From Mariprofundus sp. (GTDB taxonomy: Bacteria > Pseudomonadota > Zetaproteobacteria > Mariprofundales > Mariprofundaceae), in contig JAUZQK010000071.1 in assembly GCA_030951025.1 (NCBI GenBank), forward strand, positions 1-33,927: a stretch of 33,927 bases of DNA, in the 5' to 3' direction. The first letter of the stretch is position 1. Every line of letters starts with the position of its first letter. Positions 1 through 8,211 of this stretch are shown one piece after another. The notes under the pieces are model-generated. The model worked only from the letters and a program-made list of their open reading frames with translations, was not told the origin of the DNA and ran no database searches. Both the position numbers and the translations under genes were made by a program.

Positions 1-680
<680 letters not shown>

Positions 681-771
681 CTAACGCCAAGCCCCCGAAG
701 CGCAATGGGGACATCAAGCCATTATTATTTTTGTTCGGTGCTTAACGAACTTGAATCTGTTGTTCAATAGA

Positions 772-2130
772 TTAAATAAGAAAAATAGTAGCCAAGCCAA
801 GGAAAGAGAAGAAGCCAACCACATCAGTCACCGTGGTTAGAATGGTACCGGATGCGAGCGCAGGGTCGATATTCAAGCGTTGCAGTGTTAATGGAATCAT
901 TGCACCTGCTAAGCCTGCGACAAACAGATTGATCATCATGGCGGCGGCAATAATTAAACCCAGTTTGATGCCGAGCACAGGAAACCACAGGGATGCAATA
1001 ACCCCCATGACCAGTGCAAAGACCAGGCCGGAAACCGAACCAACGGCGACTTCCTTGATCAGCGCGCGGCGTGCGTTTTCAAAGGTGACACGCCCCAGCG
1101 CAATACTGCGTACAATCACGGTAAGTGTTTGTGTGCCTGCAATGCCACCCATGCTGGCTACGATCGGCATGAGAATCGCCAGCGCCACAATTTGCGATAA
1201 AGTGGCTTCAAATTGAGAGATCACCATCGATGCTGCAATCGCTGTCATCAAGTTTACGGCCAGCCAAATGCCACGCCTGCGGGCTGTTGTGGCAACAGGC
1301 TCGGCCATATCATCCTGATCGGATAATGCGGCCAAACGGTACATATCTTCGGCTGCCTCTTCCTGAATCACATCCATCACATCATCGGCAGTAATACGGC
1401 CAATCAGGATGCCTGCTTCATCAATAACGGGCAGTGCCATCATATCGTATTTATCAAAGATGCGTGCCACTTCTTCCTGATCCTGAGTGGCGGTGACAGA
1501 ATGAAACTTGGCACTGGTCAGGGTTGATATCACCACATCGGCTTCTGCAAACAATAGCGCATGCAGGCTCAATACACCGACCAGCACATCTTCACGGTTG
1601 ACGACATAGACATAGTTGAGGTTTTCAATTTCACGGCCAAAACGACGCAACACCAGAATCACCTTTTCAACCGACCAGTCGTCACGCACCTTGAACAACT
1701 CAGCCTGCATCAGGCCGCCGGCAGACTCCTCATCATGCGCCAGTAATGGCTCTAAACCGCGCCGCTCTTCAGGCTCCAGCCGCCCCATGAGTTCATCAGC
1801 AGCCTCTTTATCCATGGCTTGCAATAAATCAGTGGCATCATCGGAATTGAGGTGTTCTACCGCCTCTTCGATTTCACTCGGCTTCAGTATGGCGAGTAAA
1901 TCTTCCTGCATGGCTTCGGGTAGCTCGAGCAATACATCGCCGAGCATATCGTCGGCAATATAAGGAATCAGGCTGAGCCGTGCATCGTCCTTGCGACAAC
2001 CGATGAGCAATTCAGCCAGCTCTGTGGCATGCATATTGGCCAGCAGATCACGCAAGCGTGGCGCATCCCAACGAGCCAGTTGGAGGGCTTCTTCACTGCT
2101 AAGTCGTGGCTGGTTTTTGATCTTTGGCAA
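772..2130 (-). CDS. mgtE: MgtE-family magnesium transporter
   Basis: Inner-membrane Mg2+ channel/transporter of 452 aa, the usual length for MgtE. Order: an acidic helical N domain (about residues 20-130, with LPEAMQEDLLAIL and LNSDDATDLLQAMD repeats), two CBS domains (about 135-255, with the second containing MALPVIDEAGILIGRIT), a plug helix, and five C-terminal membrane segments starting near WLAVNLMTAIAASMV. The pore signature region reads PIVASMGGIAGTQTLTVIVR, where the family has its conserved Gly-rich GNxG-like segment. Start: there is no suitable ATG. The frame opens at TTG (2130-2128), preceded five bases upstream by a perfect AGGAGG, so TTG is the likely initiator. The N and CBS domains are known in this family to sense cytoplasmic Mg2+ and gate the pore. 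It lies 121 bases from trxB on the same strand, with no clear terminator between them. Confidence 0.93.
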   Translation of the reverse strand: MPKIKNQPRLSSEEALQLARWDAPRLRDLLANMHATELAELLIGCRKDDARLSLIPYIADDMLGDVLLELPEAMQEDLLAILKPSEIEEAVEHLNSDDATDLLQAMDKEAADELMGRLEPEERRGLEPLLAHDEESAGGLMQAELFKVRDDWSVEKVILVLRRFGREIENLNYVYVVNREDVLVGVLSLHALLFAEADVVISTLTSAKFHSVTATQDQEEVARIFDKYDMMALPVIDEAGILIGRITADDVMDVIQEEAAEDMYRLAALSDQDDMAEPVATTARRRGIWLAVNLMTAIAASMVISQFEATLSQIVALAILMPIVASMGGIAGTQTLTVIVRSIALGRVTFENARRALIKEVAVGSVSGLVFALVMGVIASLWFPVLGIKLGLIIAAAMMINLFVAGLAGAMIPLTLQRLNIDPALASGTILTTVTDVVGFFSFLGLATIFLI

Positions 2131-2352
2131 CGCATCCTCCTATGCTTGATATCATCAGCGCCATACTAGACATCATAAGCCCTGCTTGAAACAAGCGCGG
2201 GGAAAGGTCAAGGTTATTAGCTGATGTTGATCTGTTTGATTGAGGTTTTGTTGCTTGGATTGATTGGATGAGCAGTCCACAAACACTTGAGCAGATAGAT
2301 GGGCATGATATGAGCGGATCGGCATCAAACGATTGAATTGTTACCGTATGGT

Positions 2353-2384
2353 TGTTTTTCGCATAGCATACGTACAAATATAAT
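2353..2384 (+). promoter_or_regulatory. Probable sigma70-type promoter for the citrate synthase gene
   Basis: A perfect TATAAT stands at 2379-2384, about 45 bases before the preferred citrate synthase start. The upstream element is weak: the T-rich GTTGTTTTTC at 2351-2360 offers TTTTCG with a 17-base spacer or TTGTTT with a 20-base spacer. An inverted pair CGTATG (2345-2350) / CATACG (2367-2372) brackets the presumed -35 region and could be an operator. The rest of 2131-2352 shows no convincing gene. The call rests on the -10 match and position only. Confidence 0.45.
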
Positions 2385-2428
2385 GATTGCGGTGAGAAGA
2401 TCTTATCTTGCCGATTATGGGGGCATCT

Positions 2429-3598
2429 ATGGCAGATCCTAAAGCGGCAGCGGCCATCTCTTGTTATTCTGAAGGCTTGGCGGGCATTCCGGTGGCTGAA
2501 TCGGCGGTGTCATTTGTTGATGGGCAGCGCGGTTATTTGGAGTACCGAGGCATTGATATTGAACAACTGGCCGAGCATTCCAGTTTTGAAGAAACATCGT
2601 GGTTATTGCTCTATGGCTCTCTGCCGACAGCCGCAGAACTGGCTTCGTTTGAAGAAGAGCTCTGCCATCATCGGCGTGTGAAGTTCCGCATTCGCGATAT
2701 GATGAAATGTTTTCCTGAATCGACTCATCCGATGGATTCATTGCAGGCAACAGTGGCTGCGCTGGGTATGTTTTACCCCTTCCCGACGGCGCTTGAGGGT
2801 GTCCTTGATTCCAAGAAGGTGCATCAGGTGTTTGTGAATCTGATTGCCAAAATGCCCACCCTGGTGGCGGCGCATGAGCGTATGCGGCACGGTGATGATC
2901 CAATTCCACCGCGTGATGATTTATCTCATGCAGCCAATTTTTATTATATGTTAACGGGTAACGAGCCGAGTGAGCTGATTCGTCGCATCATGGATGTGGC
3001 GCTGATTGTGCATGCTGAGCACACCATGAATGCGAGTACCTTTTCAGCTCTGGTTGTGGCTTCAAGCCATGCTGATCCGTACACCTCGATCAGCGCGGCC
3101 ATTGGCTCATTATCAGGCCCATTGCACGGTGGAGCCAATGAAGATGTATTGCACATGCTGGATGAAATTGCTTCAGTCGATGCGGCTGAATCGTATTTGA
3201 ATGGTAAGCTGGCTCGAAAAGAGAAGATTTCGGGACTCGGTCACCGGGTATACAAAACCAAAGACCCGCGTGCGACTCTGTTGCAAAAGCTATATGAAAA
3301 ACTAACGGTGGAACTCGGTGCAGACCCAACCTATGAAATAGCCAGCCGCATTGAGGAGCTGTCCAAACAAACACTCGGCAAAAAAGGCATTTGCCCCAAT
3401 GTCGATTTTTATTCGGGCATCGTATACCGCAAGCTGGGTATTCCGACTGATATATTCACACCTATTTTTGCTGTTGCGCGGGTATCCGGTTGGTTGGCGC
3501 ACTGGAAAGAACAGCTGGGTAATGGTCGCATTTATCGACCCACCCAAATTTATATCGGCCAACACGCCCAATCTTACACACCAATGCATAAGCGTTAA
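2429..3598 (+). CDS. gltA: Citrate synthase (possibly 2-methylcitrate synthase)
   Basis: Condenses oxaloacetate with acetyl-CoA to citrate, the entry step of the TCA cycle, in the cytoplasm. Numbered from ATG 2429, the catalytic triad is visible: His233 in SGPLHGGANE, His272 in GLGHRVYKTKDPRA, and Asp326 in PNVDFYSG. The N-terminal signature GQRGYLEYRGIDIEQLAEHS and C-terminal GWLAHWKEQ and RPTQIYIG are typical of the family. About 390 aa places it with the shorter citrate / 2-methylcitrate synthases rather than the longer, NADH-inhibited E. coli GltA. No prpB, prpD or acnD neighbour is present, so citrate synthase is favoured. Start is uncertain: ATG 2429 has GGGGG five bases upstream; ATG 2417 and TTG 2408 are in the same frame. 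The next gene, ggt, follows after 16 bases. Confidence 0.93.
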   Translation: MADPKAAAAISCYSEGLAGIPVAESAVSFVDGQRGYLEYRGIDIEQLAEHSSFEETSWLLLYGSLPTAAELASFEEELCHHRRVKFRIRDMMKCFPESTHPMDSLQATVAALGMFYPFPTALEGVLDSKKVHQVFVNLIAKMPTLVAAHERMRHGDDPIPPRDDLSHAANFYYMLTGNEPSELIRRIMDVALIVHAEHTMNASTFSALVVASSHADPYTSISAAIGSLSGPLHGGANEDVLHMLDEIASVDAAESYLNGKLARKEKISGLGHRVYKTKDPRATLLQKLYEKLTVELGADPTYEIASRIEELSKQTLGKKGICPNVDFYSGIVYRKLGIPTDIFTPIFAVARVSGWLAHWKEQLGNGRIYRPTQIYIGQHAQSYTPMHKR

Positions 3599-3614
3599 TC
3601 ACTCAGGCTGATTG

Positions 3615-5276
3615 ATGAGAGTCCCATGTCTGTTGTTTGGCCTGCTTGCCGCTGCATTGGCAGCAGCGACAACTGCCGTGGCGACAGCAGCGGTTACGGT
3701 ATCAACAGCACCGACATTAACATCCAGCATGGTGGTATCAGCCCAGGCTGATGCTAGCAAAGCCGGAATAGCGATATTAAAGGCCGGAGGCAATGCCTTC
3801 GATGCGGCAGCGGCGACCACATTGGCGCTGGGGGTGGTTGAGCCGGGCTCATCCGGCTTGGGTGGCGGTGGCTTCTTTTTACTCTATATCGCCAAAGAAA
3901 AGCGTTATGTCATGCTTGATGCGCGCGAGACATCGCCCAAGTTGGCCGGTGATGGAACACTGTATCAAACACGTTCCAGCATCGATGGCCCGCAAGCCGC
4001 CGGCGTGCCGGGCATTGCAGCTGGTGTTGATCATTTGATTCAACGTTATGGCCGATTAAAACGAGCCCAGATTACGCAGCCGGCCATTACACTGGCACAG
4101 CATGGATTTCAGGTTTCAGACCGATTGAAAGGCATGCTGCAGTGGCGTGCTAAAGCTTTTAATGACACAGGCCGCCGTATTTTTTTGCATAAAAGGCTGA
4201 TTAAACAAGCCGCCTTGGCTGATACATTGAAACGTTTTGCAAAAAAAGGTGCTGCTGACTTTTATCAGGGTGAAACAGCGGGACGACTGGTTGCCGATAT
4301 GAAACGTGATGGTGGCTTGATTCGCGCTGATGATTTGGCGGCTTATCGGGTGATTGAACGTGAACCGGTGCGCTTTGATTATCAGGATTTTGAGATCATC
4401 TCTGCCGCGTTGCCTTCGTCGGGCGGCTTGACCCTGGCGCATATCTTTGGCCAGTTGCGAGATGATGATTTGCGTTTGTTGGACGAGACTGAGCGAGCAC
4501 ATTTGCTGATTGAAAGCATGAAACGCGCCTATCGTGATCGCAATCAATATCTGGGTGATGCTGATTTTGTGTCTGTGCCAGACAATTATCTGGATGCAAC
4601 ACGTTTGCAGCGCTTGCGCTCCAGTATTCATTTGAAGGCAACAGCATTGACAGCCTTGCAAGGGCTGGCGGAACCGGCCGGCAACGGCACGGATACCACC
4701 CATTTTTCTATCATTGATGCCGAAGGCAATATGGTGTCGGCCACCTTATCGATCAATTATGCTTTTGGTTCGGCTTATGTGTCCCCTTCTACAGGCATTT
4801 TATTGAACGATGAGATGGATGATTTTGCGACTAGGCCAGGTCAGCCCAATGCTTATGGTCTGGTGCAGGGCACAGCCAATGCCGTTGCGCCGGGTAAACG
4901 CATGTTATCGAGCATGACACCGACCTTTGTGATTGGTCCCAAACGTAGTTTTATTGTGGGCACACCGGGTGGATCGCGGATTATCAGCATGGTGTTGTTA
5001 TCATCGCTGGCTTTTATGCTGGATGAAAAACCACCTGCAGATTGGCTCAATAGAGGCCGCTATCACCACCAGTTTTTACCCGATGTGGTGCAATACGAAT
5101 CTGGTGCATTCACAGCTGCGACTCAACAGGCGCTCAAGCAGCGTGGCCATCATTTCAAGCAGATATCACGGCGCTATGGTAATATGCAGGCTATTTTATG
5201 GCAGCGAGAATCGGGTACACTGACTGGCATTGTTGATCAGCGCGGTGAAGGCAGTGCGATGTTATTGAAGCAATAA
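3615..5276 (+). CDS. ggt: Gamma-glutamyltranspeptidase precursor
   Basis: Hydrolyses glutathione and other gamma-glutamyl compounds, or transfers the glutamyl group, usually in the periplasm. It is made as one chain that cleaves itself into two subunits. From ATG 3615 the protein is 553 aa and begins with an export-signal-like stretch (MRVPCLLFGLLAAALAAATTAVA). Large-subunit hallmarks are ASKAGIAILKAGGNAFDAA and EPGSSGLGGGGFFLLY. The self-cleavage site and N-terminal nucleophile is Thr361 in DTTHFSIIDAEGN, and the small subunit has ILLNDEMDDFA and the oxyanion-region SSMTPTF. The length matches the family. An in-frame TTG lies one codon upstream. The Shine-Dalgarno is weak, so it may be read from the citrate synthase transcript 16 bases upstream. 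The biochemical link to citrate synthase is not obvious. Confidence 0.93.
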   Translation: MRVPCLLFGLLAAALAAATTAVATAAVTVSTAPTLTSSMVVSAQADASKAGIAILKAGGNAFDAAAATTLALGVVEPGSSGLGGGGFFLLYIAKEKRYVMLDARETSPKLAGDGTLYQTRSSIDGPQAAGVPGIAAGVDHLIQRYGRLKRAQITQPAITLAQHGFQVSDRLKGMLQWRAKAFNDTGRRIFLHKRLIKQAALADTLKRFAKKGAADFYQGETAGRLVADMKRDGGLIRADDLAAYRVIEREPVRFDYQDFEIISAALPSSGGLTLAHIFGQLRDDDLRLLDETERAHLLIESMKRAYRDRNQYLGDADFVSVPDNYLDATRLQRLRSSIHLKATALTALQGLAEPAGNGTDTTHFSIIDAEGNMVSATLSINYAFGSAYVSPSTGILLNDEMDDFATRPGQPNAYGLVQGTANAVAPGKRMLSSMTPTFVIGPKRSFIVGTPGGSRIISMVLLSSLAFMLDEKPPADWLNRGRYHHQFLPDVVQYESGAFTAATQQALKQRGHHFKQISRRYGNMQAILWQRESGTLTGIVDQRGEGSAMLLKQ

Positions 5277-5292
5277 TGATAGTGAGGGAGGG

Positions 5293-6207
5293 ATGATGAC
5301 AACACTTGAAGAATGGAACGACAATCTTGCGATTGATGGCGTATTAACGTTTGTCCGAGGCCAGGGCGACATGCCCATAGTTGAGATCCGTAATGGCTTG
5401 GCTGAGGCATCGATTGCTTTGCAGGGCGCGCATGTATTGAGCTTTCAGGCGACAGGGCAACAGCCCTTGATCTGGATGAGTCCCGATGCGGTTTTTACCA
5501 AGGCTAAATCATTGCGTGGGGGCATACCTATATGTTGGCCATGGTTCGGGCCTCATGCTACCGATGCCTCCAAACCCGCGCATGGGCCTGCACGCACTAC
5601 AAGCTGGCAACCGATCGCTTCACAATCCAACGATGATGGCAGCACTCGTGTAAGCTTTGAAATGTTACAATCGGAAGATACAGCGGCGCTCTGTGGCCAT
5701 GCTTTGCGCCTGCGCCTGCATGTCACGGTTGGTTCCAGCCTGCATTTGGAGCTAGAAACCACCAATCTCGGAGAGCATGCGTTCAGCTTGGGACAAGCCT
5801 TGCACACCTACTTTCAGGTTGGTGATGTTCAACAAGTCAGCATCGCAGGGCTGGAGGGTTGTACATACATCGACAAGGTCGATGGCGGTTCAAGCAAACA
5901 ACAAAATGGTGCGGTTAATATCAATGCGGAAACAGATCGCATTTATCTCGGTACATCTGGCCGTTGCGAGATCATTGATCCATCAATGCAACGAAAAATC
6001 ATTATCACCAGCTCTGGCAGCGCATCGACCGTGGTTTGGAACCCATGGGTTGAAACGGCCTTAAAGATGGGTGACTTGGGGCAGGATGGCTATCTGAACA
6101 TGCTCTGTGTGGAAAACACCAATGCTGCGGATGATGTGGTTCAATTGGGCGCTGGTGCGACACATAGATTGCAGGCAGATTATTCTACTGAATCGTTAAT
6201 ACCATAA
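5293..6207 (+). CDS. D-hexose-6-phosphate mutarotase (YeaD-type aldose 1-epimerase family)
   Basis: Interconverts the alpha and beta anomers of glucose-6-phosphate-type sugars. The 304-aa protein has the YeaD-family landmarks GAHVLSFQATGQQPLIWMS (residues about 45-63), LRGGIPICWPWFGPH and AHGPARTTSWQP, followed by a central LGQALHTYFQVGDV and a C-terminal VVWNPWVETALKMGDLG that holds the family's conserved Asn-Pro-Trp region. The His in HGPART is the residue I would expect to be catalytic. A strong GAGGGAGGG lies just before tandem ATGs at 5293 and 5296. It follows ggt after 16 bases and is the last housekeeping gene before the injection-system cluster. E. coli calls the homologue yeaD. No signal peptide is seen, so it is cytoplasmic. 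Confidence 0.9.
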   Translation: MMTTLEEWNDNLAIDGVLTFVRGQGDMPIVEIRNGLAEASIALQGAHVLSFQATGQQPLIWMSPDAVFTKAKSLRGGIPICWPWFGPHATDASKPAHGPARTTSWQPIASQSNDDGSTRVSFEMLQSEDTAALCGHALRLRLHVTVGSSLHLELETTNLGEHAFSLGQALHTYFQVGDVQQVSIAGLEGCTYIDKVDGGSSKQQNGAVNINAETDRIYLGTSGRCEIIDPSMQRKIIITSSGSASTVVWNPWVETALKMGDLGQDGYLNMLCVENTNAADDVVQLGAGATHRLQADYSTESLIP

Positions 6208-6450
6208 ACATCATTTCCAGCGCCTAAAATAGGCTCATCTTGAGTACATGATAATACATTATAAGAAGCAATAACAATGCCATTCTCGTTTATTTTTGTC
6301 CCATATTTATGGGATACCGAAAAGCCTTAGAATAGTTTGTAATTGGGGGGTTGAATGGTCGCGTTGTAGAGCCGGGTCTGTTGCAGTTGGCTCTGATTGG
6401 AGGTGGATGCGTAGTGTGCCGCTTTTTATGTGCTGTTAATCAGTTTTTTC
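6208..6450 (+). promoter_or_regulatory. Leader region upstream of the eCIS operon
   Basis: This 243-base non-coding stretch separates yeaD from the first eCIS gene and must hold the main operon promoter if the cluster has its own. Its first third is AT-rich (GATAATACATTATAAG at 6250-6265), but no -10/-35 pair with normal spacing stands out. TAGAAT at 6328-6333 is another weak -10. A perfect 6-bp inverted repeat (TCCCAT, four-base loop, ATGGGA) lies at 6299-6314. Two tiny open frames follow: ATG 6355 (four codons after GGGGGG) and ATG 6407 (ten codons, ending 6439, close behind GGAGG). No regulator gene, tRNA or terminator was recognised here. Confidence 0.4.
6299..6314. repeat. Perfect 6-bp inverted repeat in the eCIS leader
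   Basis: TCCCAT, then ATTT, then ATGGGA. It is not followed by a T-run on either strand, so it is not a typical terminator. Its position ahead of the operon makes it a possible operator or leader hairpin, but a repeat this short can arise by chance. Confidence 0.35.
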
Positions 6451-7023
6451 ATGATTGATAAAGCTTTGGCCGTTATCGCGAGTCAGGTTAATGCTTTTCT
6501 GGATCGATTACCTGAGCTGAACCATCTCGATCACAAGATTAAGCTGAGTCATGTGGTGAATGCTGATGGCACGGCTATCCTGGATAAGCCGCTTGGCCTA
6601 TGTCTTGTGAATGTTGAAGAAGAGAGAGTGGTCAAGGCTCAGGTTGCAACACGTTTGTCGTCGGGTGGCAATGTTGTGGCCGTTAATCCAGAAATTAAAT
6701 TGAATCTATTTGTCTTGGTTTCAGCCAATTTCGATGATTATTCTACCGGGTTGGTATATTTATCCGGCGTGATTCGTTTTTTTCAAAGTATGAATGTCTT
6801 TACGCATCAGAATGTGCCCGATATGGATGATAAAATTGAGCGTCTGAGCGTTGATTTACACACGCTGAGTTTTGAGCAGCAAAACCATTTATGGGGCTCG
6901 ATTGGTGCCAAATACCTGCCTTCAGTGTTATATAAAATCAGAATGATTACTATTCAGGAAGCACAAACTGTTGCGATTACAGCGCCAATTCATGAGCTGG
7001 GTATTTCAGCGGGGGGCAGGTAA
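6451..7023 (+). CDS. eCIS tail cap/terminator protein, DUF4255 (Afp16/Pvc16-like)
   Basis: Afp16/Pvc16 proteins cap the end of the tail away from the baseplate and limit tube and sheath length. The N-terminal MIDKALAVIASQVNAFLD, the following KPLGLCLVNVEEERVVKA, and the LNLFVLVSANFDDYSTGLVYLS segment match the DUF4255 (Pvc16 N-terminal) family. The protein has 190 aa from ATG 6451, which aligns with the usual family start. An in-frame GTG at 6430 would add seven residues. Neither start has a good Shine-Dalgarno. Unlike Afp and PVC clusters, where this gene stands near the end, here it opens the operon. Its TAA overlaps the ATG of the next gene by one base, implying coupled translation. Confidence 0.86.
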   Translation: MIDKALAVIASQVNAFLDRLPELNHLDHKIKLSHVVNADGTAILDKPLGLCLVNVEEERVVKAQVATRLSSGGNVVAVNPEIKLNLFVLVSANFDDYSTGLVYLSGVIRFFQSMNVFTHQNVPDMDDKIERLSVDLHTLSFEQQNHLWGSIGAKYLPSVLYKIRMITIQEAQTVAITAPIHELGISAGGR

Positions 7024-8177
7024 TGGCAATCACCTATATACCCTTGTTTAGCATCAACTTATCTCATGCTTATTATAGCGATGGCATATGCCGGGATTTG
7101 ATTGTCAAACCGACACCCGCATGTGCTGATGTGATGAAAAGATTGGGTTTGTTATTTCGGCAGATTAAAACCGGGTTCAGTGTTTTTTGTCGTGTTGGTG
7201 ATGACAAACAAGAGCTGTATCAAGCTTTTGATGTCAAAAAAAAGCTGTCGTTCTATTTGTATTCACGCAATCCATATCTGGTCAATATATCGGCACTACC
7301 GTGGGATATGGATGGTGGAAAGATACTGTATTTTCATAATGTACAAACGGATGATGGCTCAAGTGATGAAAACCCAAAGCTATTCGTTGCAGCTGAGCAT
7401 GCTGGTAAACAGGATTTGATTGAAAGCCGGGCTCAACAATTCTCTTTTGAATACCAGCTTGATACTGATTCAGATGCAACATCTGTTGTGATCGAAATAT
7501 TTGATGCAATAAAGCTACTCTCAGATGCCGCCAGCCTACCTGTGCAGTCGATGCTGATTTCAATCCCTGCTGGTGAACAGGAGCTGTCTGTGCCGGTTGA
7601 TTTGACTTCTCAGCCTGAGGGGGCGTTTGTAATTAAAGTGGATGGCCAGGAACAGATGCGGTTTTATGCTGATAAGGATTTATTCAGAGAGAAGGCCTTT
7701 GCAATCATTGATCTGTTTGCTTCGGTTGATGCTGTAGAGCGGTATCGTTTCACAGATGTGACGGGAGCATTGCTGACAGAAAAAACGGCAGTGTTTGATA
7801 TTGAATTTAAACAACGCAAAATGAAATGGCGTTATCATATCGTTATGAAACATCAGGATATTTCTCTGGATGATCTAAACATTGCATTGGGTAGCGATGC
7901 CACGATCTTCGATAAACAAAGCGGTGAACCCATCACGGATGTCATGAGTGACACTACATATCCGGTGACGAGTTTTCTTTCCCGCAGTGCCCTGGATTTT
8001 AAAGAGCAGCCAGGAAAAGACATGAGGCTGAGTAAGGGAAGCGAAATACTGATTCAAAACCTGCCCGGCCCAATGATTTCTTCACCGCTTAAAGCGGAAA
8101 CAGATCATGCCGGCAACTACATATTGGACAGTGAAAATAACCAGCTACTTTATAGTGAGACATTTGTTTATATCTAA
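7023..8177 (+). CDS. eCIS-associated protein of unknown function (384 aa)
   Basis: I do not recognise a named domain. The protein has no signal peptide, no membrane segment and no Cys cluster. It opens with YIPLFSINLSHAYYSDGICR and PTPACADVMKRLGLLFR, then alternates short hydrophobic strands with polar loops, suggesting a beta-rich soluble fold, and ends in ILDSENNQLLYSETFVYI. Its start overlaps the stop of the cap gene by one base (TAATG), and the sheath gene follows after 34 bases, so it is almost certainly made with the particle. From memory, unnamed proteins with a similar N-terminus occur beside DUF4255 genes in other eCIS loci, but I cannot confirm this. Possible roles are a cap partner or an assembly factor; both are guesses from position. 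Confidence 0.75.
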   Translation: MAITYIPLFSINLSHAYYSDGICRDLIVKPTPACADVMKRLGLLFRQIKTGFSVFCRVGDDKQELYQAFDVKKKLSFYLYSRNPYLVNISALPWDMDGGKILYFHNVQTDDGSSDENPKLFVAAEHAGKQDLIESRAQQFSFEYQLDTDSDATSVVIEIFDAIKLLSDAASLPVQSMLISIPAGEQELSVPVDLTSQPEGAFVIKVDGQEQMRFYADKDLFREKAFAIIDLFASVDAVERYRFTDVTGALLTEKTAVFDIEFKQRKMKWRYHIVMKHQDISLDDLNIALGSDATIFDKQSGEPITDVMSDTTYPVTSFLSRSALDFKEQPGKDMRLSKGSEILIQNLPGPMISSPLKAETDHAGNYILDSENNQLLYSETFVYI

Positions 8178-8197
8178 AACTATATCTACAGCATAAC

Positions 8198-8203
8198 AGG
8201 AGG
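8198..8203 (+). promoter_or_regulatory. Strong ribosome binding site of the sheath gene
   Basis: A perfect AGGAGG lies eight bases before ATG 8212. The first tube gene has the same core at 9668-9673, five bases before ATG 9679, and the PAAR gene at 13165-13170, six bases before ATG 13177. Most other genes in the cluster start by stop/start overlap and lack such a site. Confidence 0.8.
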
Positions 8204-8211
8204 AGATTAAC

